A stretch of DNA of 64,000 nucleotides from Tenrec ecaudatus (GCF_050624435.1 NC_134539.1:143936025-144000024), one strand, 5' to 3'. Shown: positions 12,825 through 25,560, counted from the stretch's first letter. Program-made: numbers and translations. Notes: generated by a model not told the origin, from the letters alone.

Positions 12825-13322
12825 CCAAAGGATTTCCTCTAGTTCCTCCCACCCCAACCCCGCACTATCATGATCCCAATTCTACCTTACAAATCTGGCT
12901 AGACCAGAGGATGTATACTGGTACAGATAGCAACTGGAAACACAGGGAGTTCAGGACAGATGACTCCTTCAGGACCAGTGCTGAGAGTGGCGATACTGGG
13001 AGGGTGGGGTGGAAAGGGGGAACCGATTGCAAGGATCTGCATATAACCTCCTCCCTGGGGGACGGGCAACAGAAAAGTGGGTGAAGGTGACGTTGGACAG
13101 TGTAAGATATGACAAAATAATGATAATTTATAAATTATCAAGGGTTCATGAGGGAGGGGGGAGCATGAAGGGAGGGGGAAAATGAGCTGATACCAAGGGC
13201 TCAAGTAGAAGACAAATGTTTCGAGAGGGGTGAGAGCAACAAATGTACAAATGTCCTTGACACAATGGATGGATGTAGGGATTATGACAAGAGTAGTATG
13301 AGCCCCCAACAAAATGATCCAA
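12825..13322 (+). mobile_element. L1 3'-UTR copy
   Basis: Plus-strand, 5'-truncated copy from TTTCCTCTAGTTCCTCCC to AACAAAATGATCC, with the polypurine tract near 13152-13182. Confidence 0.82.
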
Positions 13323-14059
13323 AAAGGTCGTCTTCTTTCCCAGCTACATGTTCAATTGTTTGATGGCCACAATCACGAGTCTTTCTCCACTTCAAAGCTT
13401 GACTCTTTACTTTGTTATTGACTTTATTAATTTTGGATTAATTCAATACTTTTTTATTCTCTTAATCCTTGCTCACATTCCCTTATATTTAAGGGTGACT
13501 TCCAATACTGCTGCCTAAACCTGCCCCAGGTTTCAGCATCACAATTTCTTCAGAGTACAAGAGGCTACTTCGTTGTTGCCCGACCGAACCTTCCGGGCAC
13601 CTGATTCACGAGGGAAGGAAGGGCTCGCGGTGGCTGTCCTACACGCCTAACTAAGCCAGCCTGGCGGGGTTGGAGTTGGGCTCTGGTGACCTGTGAGAAA
13701 CCGGGTGTCAGAAGCAGGAAAGGGCAATCATGGGAGCCCACAGAAAGAGAATGCTGCGTTCTCCTTGTGCAGCCCCGCCCTCTGCGGCTAAAAGTTAGTC
13801 TACCACCATAGACCTCAGGGCTTCAGGCCAGGGGTTCAGAAAGCTGTGCTCAAAGACCAACAGCCTGGTCAAACACCCATCTGGGGAGAAGAATCCTTCA
13901 GTCTGACGTTGAAACAACCCAGTGTTTGATCTCTGGCGGATTTGTATCGGTGATCGCTGAAGACATGGAAGAGTAAAAAGATAACCTACACCAAAAACAT
14001 TCCATAGTCATTGAGACTTCGCCAAACTTAGGCTAGTAGGTATCAAAACAAAGATTCTA
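13323..14059. other. No gene seen
   Basis: No feature recognised. Confidence 0.55.
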
Positions 14060-14117
14060 TGGATTGTGGTAAGAGTCGTTTGAGTCCCTAATAAAATGTA
14101 AAAGAAGAAAAAAAAAA
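14060..14117 (+). mobile_element. L1 3' end, extreme 5' truncation (about 55 bp)
   Basis: Only the last bases of the L1 3' UTR (ATGGATTGTGGTAAGAGTCG, CCTAATAAAATG) plus an A-rich tail, between ACAAAGATTC-type duplications at about 14048-14057 and 14118-14130. Confidence 0.75.
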
Positions 14118-14364
14118 CACAAAGATTCGTGCAAATCAAAACAATGGTGAGATGCCACCGCACCCCAGTATTGGTAGTCAAGTTCAAAAAAGCGCAAGAC
14201 AGCAAATGCTAGAGAGGGCAAAAGAGATCAGAATCCCCGTCCACTGCTGACGGGGCTGTAAGCAGTGACAGCCACTGTGGAAAGACTGACGGCCCTTCCG
14301 CCAACAACCTGGACGAGAGCTACCAGGTAACCCGCGGAGTGCTGACCTTGGCAGACACCTACAG

Positions 14365-15665
14365 CAGCGGTTCTCAACCCTTTCACAGGGGTCTCCTAAG
14401 GCCATCGGAAAACACATATTAGTCTACTGTTGTTATATTAAGACTGTTACCTGTGCTATGCCATGCTTCAAGACAAAATTTCATTTATTTGTCAATAGAA
14501 ATTAATATTTCACAATATATAATGACATGTTGTTTTTGTGATTAATCACTATACTTTAATAATGTTCAATTTGTAACAATTAAAATATATCCTGCTGGAC
14601 ACCGGACCTTCACTCAAGTACTTACTCAATGCAAAACACGTTGTTTTGTTAAATTGGCATTCTATGATGCACACCTTCCTGACACGATCGCTGAAGACAA
14701 ATGTGTGCATAAGCAAATGTGGTGAAGAAAGCTGATGGTGCCAGGCTCTGAAAAGATATAGCATCTGGGGTCTTAAAGGTCTGAAGATCAACAAGCAGCC
14801 ATGTAGCTCATAAGAAACAAAGCCCACATGGAAGAAGCACATCAGCCTGTGTGACCACGAGGTGTTTAAGGGATCAGGTATCAGGCATCAAAGAACAACA
14901 AATCATATCACTGTAAATGAGGGTGAGTACAGAGTGGAGACCCAAAGTCCATCTGTAGGCAACTGGACACCCCTTACTGAAGGGTAGGGGGGAGGAGATG
15001 ATGAGCCAGGCAGGGTGCAGGGTAGCAACGATGAAACATACAACTTTCCTCTAGTTCTTAAATGATTCCTCCCTCACTATCAAGATCCCAATTCTACCAT
15101 CCAATTTGGCTAGACCAGAGGATGTACATATGTACAGATAGGAACTGGAAACACAGGGAATCCAGAACAGATGATCCCTTCAGGACCAGTGGTGAGAGTG
15201 GCGATACTGGAAGGGTGGAGGGAAGGTGGGGTAGAAAGGGGGAGCTGATTACAAGGATCTACATATAACCCCCTCCCTGGGGGGTGGACAATAGAAAAAT
15301 GGGTGAAGGGAGACGCTGGACAGTGTAAGATATGACAAAATAATAATAATTTATAAATTATCAAGGGTTCATGAGGGAGGGGGAAATGAGGAGCTGATAT
15401 TAAGGGCTCAAGTAGAAAGCAAATGTTTTGAGAATGACAATGGCAACAAATGTACAAATGTGCTTGACACAATGGATGTATGTATGGATTGTGATAAGAA
15501 TTGTACGAGCCCCCAATAAAATTTTTTAATGAAATACACACTGCATATCAGATATTTATATGACATTCTTAACAGTAGCAACATTACAATTATGAAGTAG
15601 CAATGAAAATAATGTTATGTTTAGGGGTCACCACCACATGAGGAACTATGTGAAAGGGTCTCAGC
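14365..15665. mobile_element. SPIN hAT transposon split by an L1 3' end
   Basis: Left SPIN part 14365-14595 begins CAGCGGTTCTCAACCC; the right part 15530-15665 resumes with the same internal sequence as the intact copy at 54.4 kb (ATATCCTGC then TATCAGATATTTA). The interruption is an L1 3' UTR in plus orientation. The right terminal inverted repeat is missing or altered beyond recognition, so that end is uncertain. Confidence 0.85.
14596..15529 (+). mobile_element. L1 3'-UTR copy inserted in SPIN
   Basis: 5'-truncated copy of the dominant L1 3'-UTR family, one tandem module, polypurine tract near 15370-15390, and AATAAA near 15520 followed by a T/A tail. Imperfect duplications of the SPIN target (AAATATATCCTGC before, AAATACACACTGC after) flank it. 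Confidence 0.85.
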
Positions 15666-15674
15666 CTGAGGCAG

Positions 15675-16125
15675 GTAAGGAACCCAGCACACAGATGGAT
15701 ATACACCCGTTTCTCGCAGCACTATGCCCAACGGCAAGAAGATGGAGGTCATTTAAATGCCCACTGGTGGAAGAATGGCTAAGTAAACCTTGGTACAAAT
15801 GCATGATGGAATACTACACCACACGTACGAATAATTCCGACATGTCAAACACCTCATTCCATGGATGGACTTGGAGGCCATTATGCTGAGGGAAGTGAGT
15901 CCATCATATAAGGACAAATGTCATATGAGACCCCTGTTGTATATTTCTTAAGTCAAGAAAATGTCTTCCTATGAAAAGAAACAGACTTGGAGGGTTACCT
16001 GGGGGAGGAAGGGAAGGGAAGAAATAGGCTGGAGGGGAGACACGTGTGAACTTGGGCGAAGGAGAAGGGCAATCCGAGGAGAGGGAGGTGAAGTCAAGCC
16101 ATTGGGAGGTTTGATAAGTTGTTGA
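15675..16125 (+). mobile_element. Older L1: end of ORF2 and 3' UTR
   Basis: Resembles the conserved L1 ORF2 C-terminus (ATGCCCA...GGTGGAAGAATGG, TGATGGAATACTACACCA, ATTATGCTGAGGGAAGTGAG). Stops are present. Confidence 0.7.
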
Positions 16126-16139
16126 ATGCAGACCTGATG

Positions 16140-17051
16140 ACCACACACACTGTGGAACAGACTGCGTGTATGACACCATCAGGTGCTCGTATGTAAGTTC
16201 AGGATAAGGCTGAAGAAAAGAGAAACGAGTTTCCCTACAGCAGGCAAAATCCAACCTGGGGTCTGGAGTTTGTCCCACTGGAATTTGCACAACACTCGAA
16301 GAACAGATTTGACACGTGAACACTAACTTCAGAAGACCTGATGAGCCGTGGGCGGAATCAAGACCATCATTCATGAAGAAAGCAAAAGGTCATTAAAAGT
16401 ATAGTGAAGAAAGAAAAGATGACACTGGATGTCAGAACCGTCTCTGAAACTTGCTATTAATCATAGAGTCGTAACAGCGAGTGGAAGAAAGGATGAAGTC
16501 AAGGAGCTGAAGAGAAAATGTCAAAAGGCAGCTCCAGAAAACAAAGCCAAATGTTCTAACGAATGTGCAAAGACCTGGAATGAGAAAACCAGAGGGAACA
16601 CACTCAGCGTCTCTGAAACTGAAGGAGCTGAAGCCTCAATGTGCAGTTTTGAAAGATTCCACGGGCACGATATTGAATGGTGCAAGAAGCATCAAGAGAA
16701 GATGCAGATACCAGAACTAACTGGTCGACAGACCACCGGTGCAGGAGGCAGCATATGAGCAAGAAGCGATGGTGCTGAAGGAAGAAGCTCAAACTGCACT
16801 GAAGGCATTAGCTGAAAACTAGGCTCCGGAACTGACAGGACAGCCATTGAAATGTTTCAGGAGGTTCAAGAAGCATGCAAGCACTCCCTCTTCCAGGCCA
16901 GGAAATGTGGAAGACGGCTACCTGGCCAACTGACTGGAAGAGATCCATATTTGTGCCTATTCCAAAGAAAGGTGACCCATAGAACAGAATGATATAGAAC
17001 AATATCATAGATACTACAAACTGGTAAAATTTCGCTTAAGATCCCCCAATC
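16140..17051 (+). mobile_element. RTE/BovB-type LINE, first part (upstream of L1 insertion)
   Basis: Degenerate ORF2 spanning the end of the endonuclease and the linker to reverse transcriptase; recognisable pieces include ESEPSLKLAINHRV-like and IFVPIPKKGD. Several stops and shifts make it dead. Interrupted at the start of the RT domain by a 2.2-kb L1 and continued at 19248. Confidence 0.85.
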
Positions 17052-19247
17052 CCAACTATGTGGACACCTGCCCCTCCCCAGAAGAATTTATTTCAGAGGA
17101 CAGCCCTGAAGCTGCAGCTCAGGGAGAGGGACATGTCTGATCAGAGTACACGGGAGCAAATGAAGGGGGAGGAAGAGAGAGTGGAGCGCATCCTGGCCCA
17201 CCAAGCCTTGAGGACGATATTCCCGCATAGAGCAGCCAATCCACAGAGAGGACCATATAGCTGGCCCCACTATGAGACATGACATCCCTCACTGACCCAT
17301 AGTCCTACAGGGGACAACACTGGAGACACAGTGTGGGAATTGCACCCAATCTGATCCCACCACACCGAGGCAAAACACTAAGGGCGTGCAACAGAACAGC
17401 AAGGGGAACAGCAACAAAGTCCCCAGGGAATACCAAAAATAGACTCTGGGGCCAGGGTTTGGTACCTCATCAGACTTGACCGAAAAACACTCCTAAAGAC
17501 CAACAAACAGGCCTTGAACTAACTACAGGCTTTTCTTTTTTGTTGTTTTGGGTTGGGTTTTTTTGTCATTGGCTTTTGGTTGTTATTTTGTTTTCTTTTG
17601 TTGCTTTGTTTTGCTCTGTCTTGTTTTTGTGCATATTATTAACTCTGCAGGTCTGTCTAAATAAGAAAGGCTGGATGGACAATCTGGAGGAGAAAACAAC
17701 GGAACCGACAGTTCAGGGGGAACATGGGAGAGGGAGAGGTGCGGAGAAAAGAAGTTGTGTTAACAAACCCAGGGACAAGGGAACAACAAGTGATCCAAAT
17801 CGGTGTTGAGGAGGGTGTAGGAGGCCTGGTAGGGTTTGATTAAGGGTAATGTAACCGAGAGGAATTATTGAAACGCAAATGAAGGCTGAGCATGATAGTG
17901 GGACAAGAGGAAAGTGAAAGGAAATAGAGGAAAGGACTAGGAGGCAAAGGGGATTTATAGAGGTCTAAATACAGGCATGTACATATGTAAATATATATAT
18001 GAGGATGGGGAAATAGAGCTATGTCCATGTATGCGTAGGGTTTAGTATTAAGGTAGCAGAAGGACATTGGGCCTCCACTCAAGTACTTCCTCAATGCAAG
18101 AGTACTTTGTTCTATTAAACTGGTATTCCATGATGCTCACCTTCCCGGCACAATCACTGAAGACAAAGCAGGTGAATAAGCAAATGTAGAAAGCTGATGG
18201 AGCCCGCTTATCAAAAGATATAGCGTCCGTGGCCTTAAAAACTTGAAGGTAAACAAGCGGCCATCTAGCTCAGAAGCAATAAAGCCCACATGGAAGAAGC
18301 ACACTAGCCTGTGTGATCACAAGGTGCCAAAGGGATCAGTTATCAGGCATCAAAAAACAAAATATCTTATCATTGTGTGTTCACCTTCCCGATACGATCA
18401 CTGAAGACAATTGGGTGCATAAGCAAATGTGGTGAAGCTGATGGTACCCAGCTATCAAAAGATATAGGGTCTAGGGTCTTATAGGCTTGAACGTAAACAA
18501 GCGGCCATCTAGCGCAGAAGAAACAAAGCCCACATGGAATAAGCACACCAGCCTGTGGGATCATGAGGTGTTGAAAGGATCAGATATTAGGCATCAAAGA
18601 ACAAAAAAATCAAATCATTGTGAATGAGGAGTACAGATTGGAGACCCAAGACCCATCTGTAGGCAACTGGACATCCTCTTACAGAAGGGTTTCAGGGAGG
18701 AGACGAGCCAGCCAGCGTGCAGTGCCCCAACAGTGAAACTTACACCTTTCCTCTAGTTCCTAAATGCTTCCTCCCCCACTATCATGATCCCAATTCTACC
18801 TTACAAATCTGGCTAGACCAGAGGATGGACACAGGTACAGATAGCAACTGGAAACATAGGGAATCCAGGACAGATGACCCCTTCAGGACCAATGCTTAGG
18901 ATGGTGATACTGGGAGGGTAGAGTGGAAAGGGGGAGCCAATTACAAGGAGCTACACATACCTCCTCCCTGGGGGATAGACAACAGAAAAATGGGTGAAGT
19001 GTGACGTTGGACAGTGTAAGATATGACAAAATAACAATAATTTATAAATTATCAAGAGTTTATGAGGGAGTGGGGAGCAGGGAAAGAAGGGAAAAAATGA
19101 GGAGCTGATACCAAGGGCACAAGCAGAAAGCAAATGTTTTGAGAATGATGAGGGCAACAAATGTACAAATGTGCTTGACATAATGGCTGCATATATGGAT
19201 TGTGATAAGAGTTGTACAAGCCCCAATATAATTTTAAAAAATTTTTT
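17052..19247 (+). mobile_element. L1 3' region, 2.2 kb, inserted in RTE
   Basis: Longest plus-strand copy of the L1 3'-UTR family here: a pyrimidine/TTTG-rich stretch (17530-17640), a GA-rich stretch, two tandem ~244-bp modules (from 18137 and 18381), the polypurine tract and a poly(A)-type end. The RTE target near GCTTAAGATCCCCCAAT appears again after the insertion as TCTGAAGATCACCCAAC, an eroded target duplication. No ORF2 coding was recognised, so it is 5'-truncated. Confidence 0.8.
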
Positions 19248-20450
19248 TCTGAAGATCACCCAACAATGGTTGCCTCAGTACATTTACAGGAATTGCCAGA
19301 AGTGCAGGCTGGATTCAGAAGAGGACGTGGAACGAGGGATATCACTGCTGATGTCGGATGGATCTTGGCTCAAAGCCGAAAATACCAGACAGATGTTTAC
19401 TTGTGTTTCATTGACGGTGCGTGCCAAGGCATTCGACAGTGTGGGCGATCGTGAAGTGGATAACCTTGAGAAGAATGGGAATTCCAGACTACTTCGTTGT
19501 GCTCACGAAGAACTTGTACAAGGACCAAAACACTGTGCAAACAGAACAAGGGACCACCACATGGTTTCAAATCAGGAAAGGGCGTGTCAGCGTTGTTTTC
19601 TCACCATACTGTGTATGTGCTGAGAAAATCATCAGAGAAGCCGGATTAGATGAAGAACAATGTGGCATCAGGACTGGCAGGAGGCTTATTAACACGCTGC
19701 AATATGCAGATGACACAACCTTGCTTGCTGTTAAGGGGACTTGAAGCACTTGCTGATGAAGATCAAGGATTGTAGCCTTCAGGGGGAATTACAACGCAAT
19801 GTAAGGAAGATCAAAATCCTCACAACTAGACCAACAGGTAACATCATCATAAATGGAGAAAAGGTTCAAGTTGTCGAGGATTTTCTTACGTGGCTCCACA
19901 ATCAATGCTCATGGAAGCAGCAGTCAAGAGAACAAAAGGTGTATTTCATTGGGTAAATCTGCCGGAAAAACCTCTTCAGAGTACTGAAGAGCAAGGATGT
20001 TCCTTTGAGGACTAAGGTGAGCCTGACCCAGGCCATGGGATTCTCCACTGCCTCATATGCATGTGAAAGTGGACCCTGAATAAGGAACATCAGATACATT
20101 TGAATTGTGACACTGGAGAAGAAAGTTGAAAAAGTACCATGGACAAACCAATCCGTCTTGAAAGTAAGGCCAGAGTACTCAGTAGAGGCAAGGATGACAA
20201 GACTTCATCTTACATACTTTGGACATGTTGTCAGGAAAGGCCAGTCCCTGGAGAAGGACAGCACGTTTGGCAAAGTGGAGGGGCAGCAAAAAAGAGGACA
20301 GCCCTCACAGTGGCTACATCCATGGGCTCAGGCATAGGGGCAACTGTGAGGCTGGTGCAGGACCGGGGAGTGTTTCATTCTGTTGTGCATAGGGTCGATA
20401 ATGGGTCAGAGCCGATTCGATGGCACCTAACAAGAACAACACACCACACA
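19248..20450 (+). mobile_element. RTE/BovB-type LINE, second part (reverse transcriptase to 3' end)
   Basis: Contains the RT blocks LPEVQAGFRRGRGTRDI, YLCFID, MGIPDYF and the catalytic YADD (codons at 19703-19714), then the C-terminal GHVVRKGQSLEKD region and the 3' tail with CGATTCGATGGCACCTAAC. Frameshifts split it into several short frames, so it is inactive. A CACA-rich microsatellite follows the end. Confidence 0.9.
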
Positions 20451-20465
20451 CATACACACACAAAT

Positions 20466-22180
20466 TGAGCTTTTGTCGAAGAACTAGAAGAGATCTCTGC
20501 CATTAAAATACGGTTTGGAAAAATAAATAATTCAATAAAGTAAAATAAGACTGTACTGTCTCTGTACTATGCCATTTATGTTGTTTTTAGTGTCTGTCCA
20601 TTTCAATTCAAGGTGTAATGTGTAAAATTTTCTACTTTTAATTTTATGCCAGGCATCGTGCTCTTTAAATTTCTCTACTCACTTGATGCTCTTTATAACA
20701 GAAAACTGAGGTTCCATAACATGGGAGAGGCAGGATTTGAACTCAGCAGACCTGACTCCTAAACATGAGTCCATCGCCCTGTACCACACACATCCCAGAG
20801 CCGGGAATGGGCAGAGATTTGTCATTATGAAAAGCCTGGAAGGAATGCATGAACTGATCAGTTTAAGAGGGTTTGGTGCATATAACTCCTACACAGCGTT
20901 ATGAAACTGTCCTCAATATTTAGGAGGAACTGAGTGTTTAAAAGCACCAGAATTATGCTTTCAAACCATGCCAATAACATGCCACTCGACATACAAATGT
21001 TCAAAACTAAATTGCTCTTCTGCTCTCAAAAAGCCCTACGTGATTGCTTGGGTGTTTTTTATTAGCTGTGGTTATGAAACTTCGATCAGTGCCTGCCAAA
21101 ACACTTTTGCCTAACACTTGCCCTGGGAGGGGTGACGGGTGGGCGCCTGCCAGGTTTTGTTCGTCACAAATTAGGTCAACAGCCCAATCTCAAAAGCAAG
21201 CACCATTAATGACATGTTTCAAGGGCTTCAGCTGGGTTTGGGCGAGCTCCAGCCAGGGTGGAGAGTGGAGGGAGGTAAGGAGAAGCCAGCTACACTCCCT
21301 GTAAAGGCCTTCTGAACTCTGAACCTGGAGCCTGATCTCACATGCAAACAAAATGAAAGCTTTGCTCTTATCGACTGTGGTGATGGGTGCCTTTTGATGC
21401 ACACACAACAAAGGCAGGTGACAGATTAGAAGTGCCCCCAGGGCTTCTTAGGGCTGTCACCTTCCAGGGAGCGGATCACCAGGGTGTTTCTTCCAAGGAG
21501 CTGAGGAATGGGTGTCAGACCAACTTTCAGTTAGCAGTGGAGTGCTTAACCACTGAAACACAAGGGCTCTTTGGTTTACTGAAGGTGGGATGGATGGAAG
21601 GAACATACATTAGTGAACCCACTTTTTATTGACTTGGTTGTGTGAAGCTAAAACACACCCAAAAAAAACCACCAACCAACCCCTCTCCCCCCCTAAAAAA
21701 TACAAACAACAACACCTTAATAGTCCAAGTATTGAACATTGAGAACTTACTGTAAGAACAAATTGTGGGGGAAAAAAAAGAACAAATTGTGGAACAACAG
21801 AATGGTTGAATATGGGAAGAATCTAAGAGCCTAAGGTAATTTTTGTCTACTCTGATAAGAAATAGAATGTTTATTTCCTACATTGTTCCAAAAATAGTCA
21901 GATACATGATAAGATTTAAAACCCAAGTATAATGTGGTTTAAAGAATCAAATGCAGAACTCCGGACCTCGATACTTATCTGTTCTAGGAGGGTCCAGATG
22001 GGATCTAGTCCAGTTCTTAATCAATTTTTCCCACATGAAGCAATTGAAAATGGATTAATCCATTCTTGACCGCCAAAGTTTTTACCCTAGCCTTGCCTTT
22101 TTATACAAAACATTACTCAGAAATTTCAAAGTAATTAAGTTCAGAGTTAAATAATATAATTTAAATATGAAACAACACTT
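20466..22180. other. No gene seen except MIR
   Basis: AT-rich intergenic sequence; the only repeat recognised is the MIR at 20685. Confidence 0.55.
20685..20790 (+). mobile_element. MIR SINE
   Basis: AAAACTGAGGTTCCATAACA ... GGCAGGATTTGAACTCAG ... CTGACTCC, the mammalian MIR core and tRNA-related order. Confidence 0.75.
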
Positions 22181-22195
22181 AAAAAGTTTTTAACA

Positions 22196-22719
22196 GTGGA
22201 GGGAAGGTAGGGTGAAAAGGGGAAACCAATTACAAGGTTCTACATATAACCCCCTCCCTGGGGGAGGGACAACAGAAAAGTGGGTGAAGGGAGACGTCGG
22301 ACAGTATAAGATATGACAAAATAGTAATTTATAAATTATCAAGGGTTCATGAGGGAGGGGGAATCAGAAGGGAAGGGAAAAATGAGGAGCTGATGCCAGT
22401 GGCTTAAGTGGAGAGCAAATGTTTTGAGAATGATGAGGGGAATGAATGTACAGATGTGCTTTACACAATTGATGTGTGAATGGACTGTGATGAGTTGTAT
22501 GAGCCCCTAATAAAATGATTTTTTTTTTAAATCACGCCACAATACCACAGCTATCTGATTGAATCTTAGACCAAGTTAAACAGAGGAAAGAACACTTTTC
22601 TAAATAAGATGATATACAGTGCTGTTTGAGTATATTATTTTGTATGTTTAAAGTTTATATTTCTGATATGCCACATAAATATTCTTATTACCTATGCAGA
22701 CAATATAGAAGGTAAAAAT
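22196..22719 (+). mobile_element. L1 3'-UTR copy with candidate 3' transduction
   Basis: 22196-22535 is the usual L1 3' UTR with AATAAA at about 22511. 22536-22719 is unrelated AT-rich sequence ending in AAAAATA. The two together are bounded by an exact 15-bp repeat AAAAAGTTTTTAACA (22181-22195 and 22720-22734). Confidence 0.65.
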
Positions 22720-22734
22720 AAAAAGTTTTTAACA

Positions 22735-24892
22735 ACTATAGTATGACCCATACGTTGAGATGGATGAAGATCTGCATCTGTGGACACGGACATGGAGAGG
22801 AGGCATGCAGAGAGACTCATTGTTTGGAAGAGAAATCCCATTCCATAAAATCAACTAGTAGCTGCTTTTCAGATTTTTACCCTTCTTTGCCTTTTTCACT
22901 AGGACTTGGTAACGTGGTCTGCTGTTGGCCTTTCCTTAAGTACTTTCTAAAAGAGCTTACTAAATTTTCAACAACATCAAGAACACGGTTAACCAGTTCC
23001 TTATCATATGATCTTTTAAAAAAATAACTTACTTAGGACCTGTTTTTTTTAACCTAAAAACAGTATAAAAAGTCACAAAAACTAAGAAAATTATAGCAAA
23101 ATAATTGGAACACAGCCACAAAAGGTTTAAACTGTACTAACAACACCAACTAACACTGAGCGACTGAAACATGAGCTGCTTTTGCTCACACAAATCACGT
23201 GCGTCAAGTTGAATTCCAATGTTTTGTTGGAACTCCAGTGCAAACTTTTCTCAACATTTCGCATGGAAATCCAAGTGTCCATACTGATGCGGTCGAGCCC
23301 CAGGGTAAAACGCTGAACACAGTTCAATTGTTTCATTAATTTCACCCTTTAAGGACTGTCCTAGCAAAATGTTTTCACTTTGATATTTGCTTCGTGTAAT
23401 TAGAGGTACTACTTCTTCATCCTTACACATTTACGAAAGTACTAAAATGAAGCAACCAGTGAAAGGCAAAGGTAGACAGCGCTGAAGTCACCTTGAAAGC
23501 TGACAGTAACTATTTGGGTACTTTAACGGATTGCTAGCAATTCAGACATTAGCACTTTGTGCAAAGGAGGTGCTCATGACCTGGGCTCTATTGTGACTTA
23601 AGCTGGTTCTGACCGCATGTTCTCAAAGGCAATCCTGACTTCACACAGGTTTCAAAACAACATCCAAAAGCCTTTTTGGCGATTCCAAGGAAAACAGCAT
23701 GTTAAGAATTTTATCTAAAATAGAAATTTGTCTTAATCAGCTGCTTCCCAACTATGACCTTAAATTTAGTCACCCCTTAGGGGCATGACTTGGTGGCACT
23801 CAGGATGCTATGGATCAGGCATTGGGCTGCACACTGCACCGTTGGTGGTTCAAACCCTCTTGCCCTCCGCAGAGAATAAGGGTGTCTGCTCCTGTAAAGA
23901 TTTAGTCTTAGGCACACCAAGGAGTCCGTTCTACTCTGTTCTACAGGGTCGCCAAGTCCGAATCAACTCAGTGCCGGTGTTACTAGCACCCCGAGACCCT
24001 GTGGAAGCTCCACTTAGCTTAGAGCAAAACCAGAGTTCGCAGGGTTTGAGAATAGACATTAACTCTTTTCTCAAATGGAGACTCCTGGACCCATGGACTC
24101 TTCAAGAAGTGCTTTGCACTGGGGAGTGGGTAGGACACAAAGTGAACCGAGATGCCAGAGGGAGCACAACCTAGAGATTAGCTTCTCTCAGCCTCTGCCC
24201 TTTGTACAGAACTGAGCCTAGGACCCAGGGCTCCGAACACAATCCACCCTCAGAATCATCTAGCCCAGTGCTTCCCAAGAGGATTGGCAAAAGCAGATAC
24301 CCTAATATAGCTGAGATTAGGGGCTATTATAGCAGGAGACATAGTTATTCTATCCTGAAAGGGGAGGGAGTAAGCCAAGTTAAACTTAGGAACCTAGCAT
24401 CTAGCCCAGGGCAGCACACTGCAGCTTAAGAGCCATGTGTGGCTCGTGTGGCACATACATGTGGCACTGAAATAAAACTGAAGAAAAAGTCAAGGCATAT
24501 TTCGATAGATTTGTTTGCATAAATACATTTATGGCTCTAGAATCATTTGCAAACCACTGAGGGGCAGGATTTGCACGTGTGGGACTTGGTGGTGGGAGGT
24601 TTGTAAACAAAGAGGTCAACGGCATGCTCGGTGTTCCACCAGGGCGCTTTCACCAGGGGCCTGTGAAAGGAAAACCTGTTTCCATGCACGCTTTGCCGTG
24701 AAAGGATGATAAGTGGAAGCTTGCGGCATTGACAGTAATGGCTTAGGGAAAACATTTACTAAGCACGCTCACCTCCGTACCTGTAACTTCTACGGGGAAC
24801 AGGTGTCAGCAAATACTGTTTCCGCAGTGGAGCCGTGGCTCAGTCACTTTCCCAGAGACCAGTCGTGAGCCCGCAGTCTTTTCCTCAGGCCT
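22735..24892. other. Intergenic DNA downstream of KPNA2
   Basis: Apart from the AfroSINE at 23783, the only item noticed is a possible hAT-like stretch at about 24405-24560 (AGAGCCATGTGTGGCTCGTG ... AACCACTG) without clear target duplication. Confidence 0.45.
23783..23985 (+). mobile_element. AfroSINE
   Basis: TTGGTGGCACTCAGGATG, GGTGGTTCAAACCCTC and TACAGGGTCGCCAAGTCC mark head and body. Confidence 0.75.
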
Positions 24893-25140
24893 TCCGGGGC
24901 CCTGGTGCTACGGGTCGCGGGCTGGGCGGCAGGTTGGAGACGAGGCAGCCACTCCTCAGATGGGAGCAGCTGAGCCTGTTCTTCAGGGCCATCAAAACAA
25001 AACCAACTAAAACGCAGCCCAGCTGTGAACCCACCGGATGGTGATTGGAACCCACCAGCTCGCCTCTGGGTGAAAGATAGGGCAGTAAAGATTGCCAGGC
25101 TTGGAAATCTAGAGATAGTTTGACTCTGTCCCAACAGGGC
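24893..25140 (+). mobile_element. AfroSINE, diverged and rearranged
   Basis: Head GGGGCCCTGGTGCTACGGG, then later GATTGGAACCCACCAGCTCG and CAGTAAAGATTGCCAGGCTT; a foreign stretch lies between, possibly two copies. Confidence 0.55.
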
Positions 25141-25439
25141 GGTATGGGTTGAGGTAGAGCTTTTCTTCCCAGAATCCACTTCTTGGTAAGCCAACAGTGT
25201 AACTAATCCCTAGTCATGGCTTTCAACCCAGACTGCAAAGAAAAAAAACTCATGGGATTTAAGTAAACATACTCTTGATTGACTCAATCCCCTGGCAGGT
25301 AAACCGAATTCCTAGGTAAACGTTCCCAGGTAATTCCAGTGTCAAGGTGGCACCACTTCGTCCTCTCAGCCTTGATGTCTCCAAACCCACCAAGCTCCCA
25401 GCCAGTCAGGGTAGAACCCTCAGTGGATCTGGGAGACTA

Positions 25440-25560
25440 ACTCGTTAGGCTAACAGAAAGGCTCCTGTCCAAAGCAGCAGCTGGTGGTCTTGACCTGCTC
25501 TCCTTGTGTTTACCAGCCCCACACATAACCGCAACGATGCCAGTTTGATGTCTATGAGGG
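25440..25560 (-). mobile_element. AfroSINE, partial
   Basis: GCAGCTGGTGGTCTTGACCT to ACACATAACCGCAACGATGC; head portion only, just past the KPNA2 3' end. Confidence 0.55.

Noticed and set aside
24405-24560. Possible hAT-type element (GAGCCATGTGTGGCTCG)
   Set aside because: Ends and 8-bp duplication could not be matched, so only noted in the region description.
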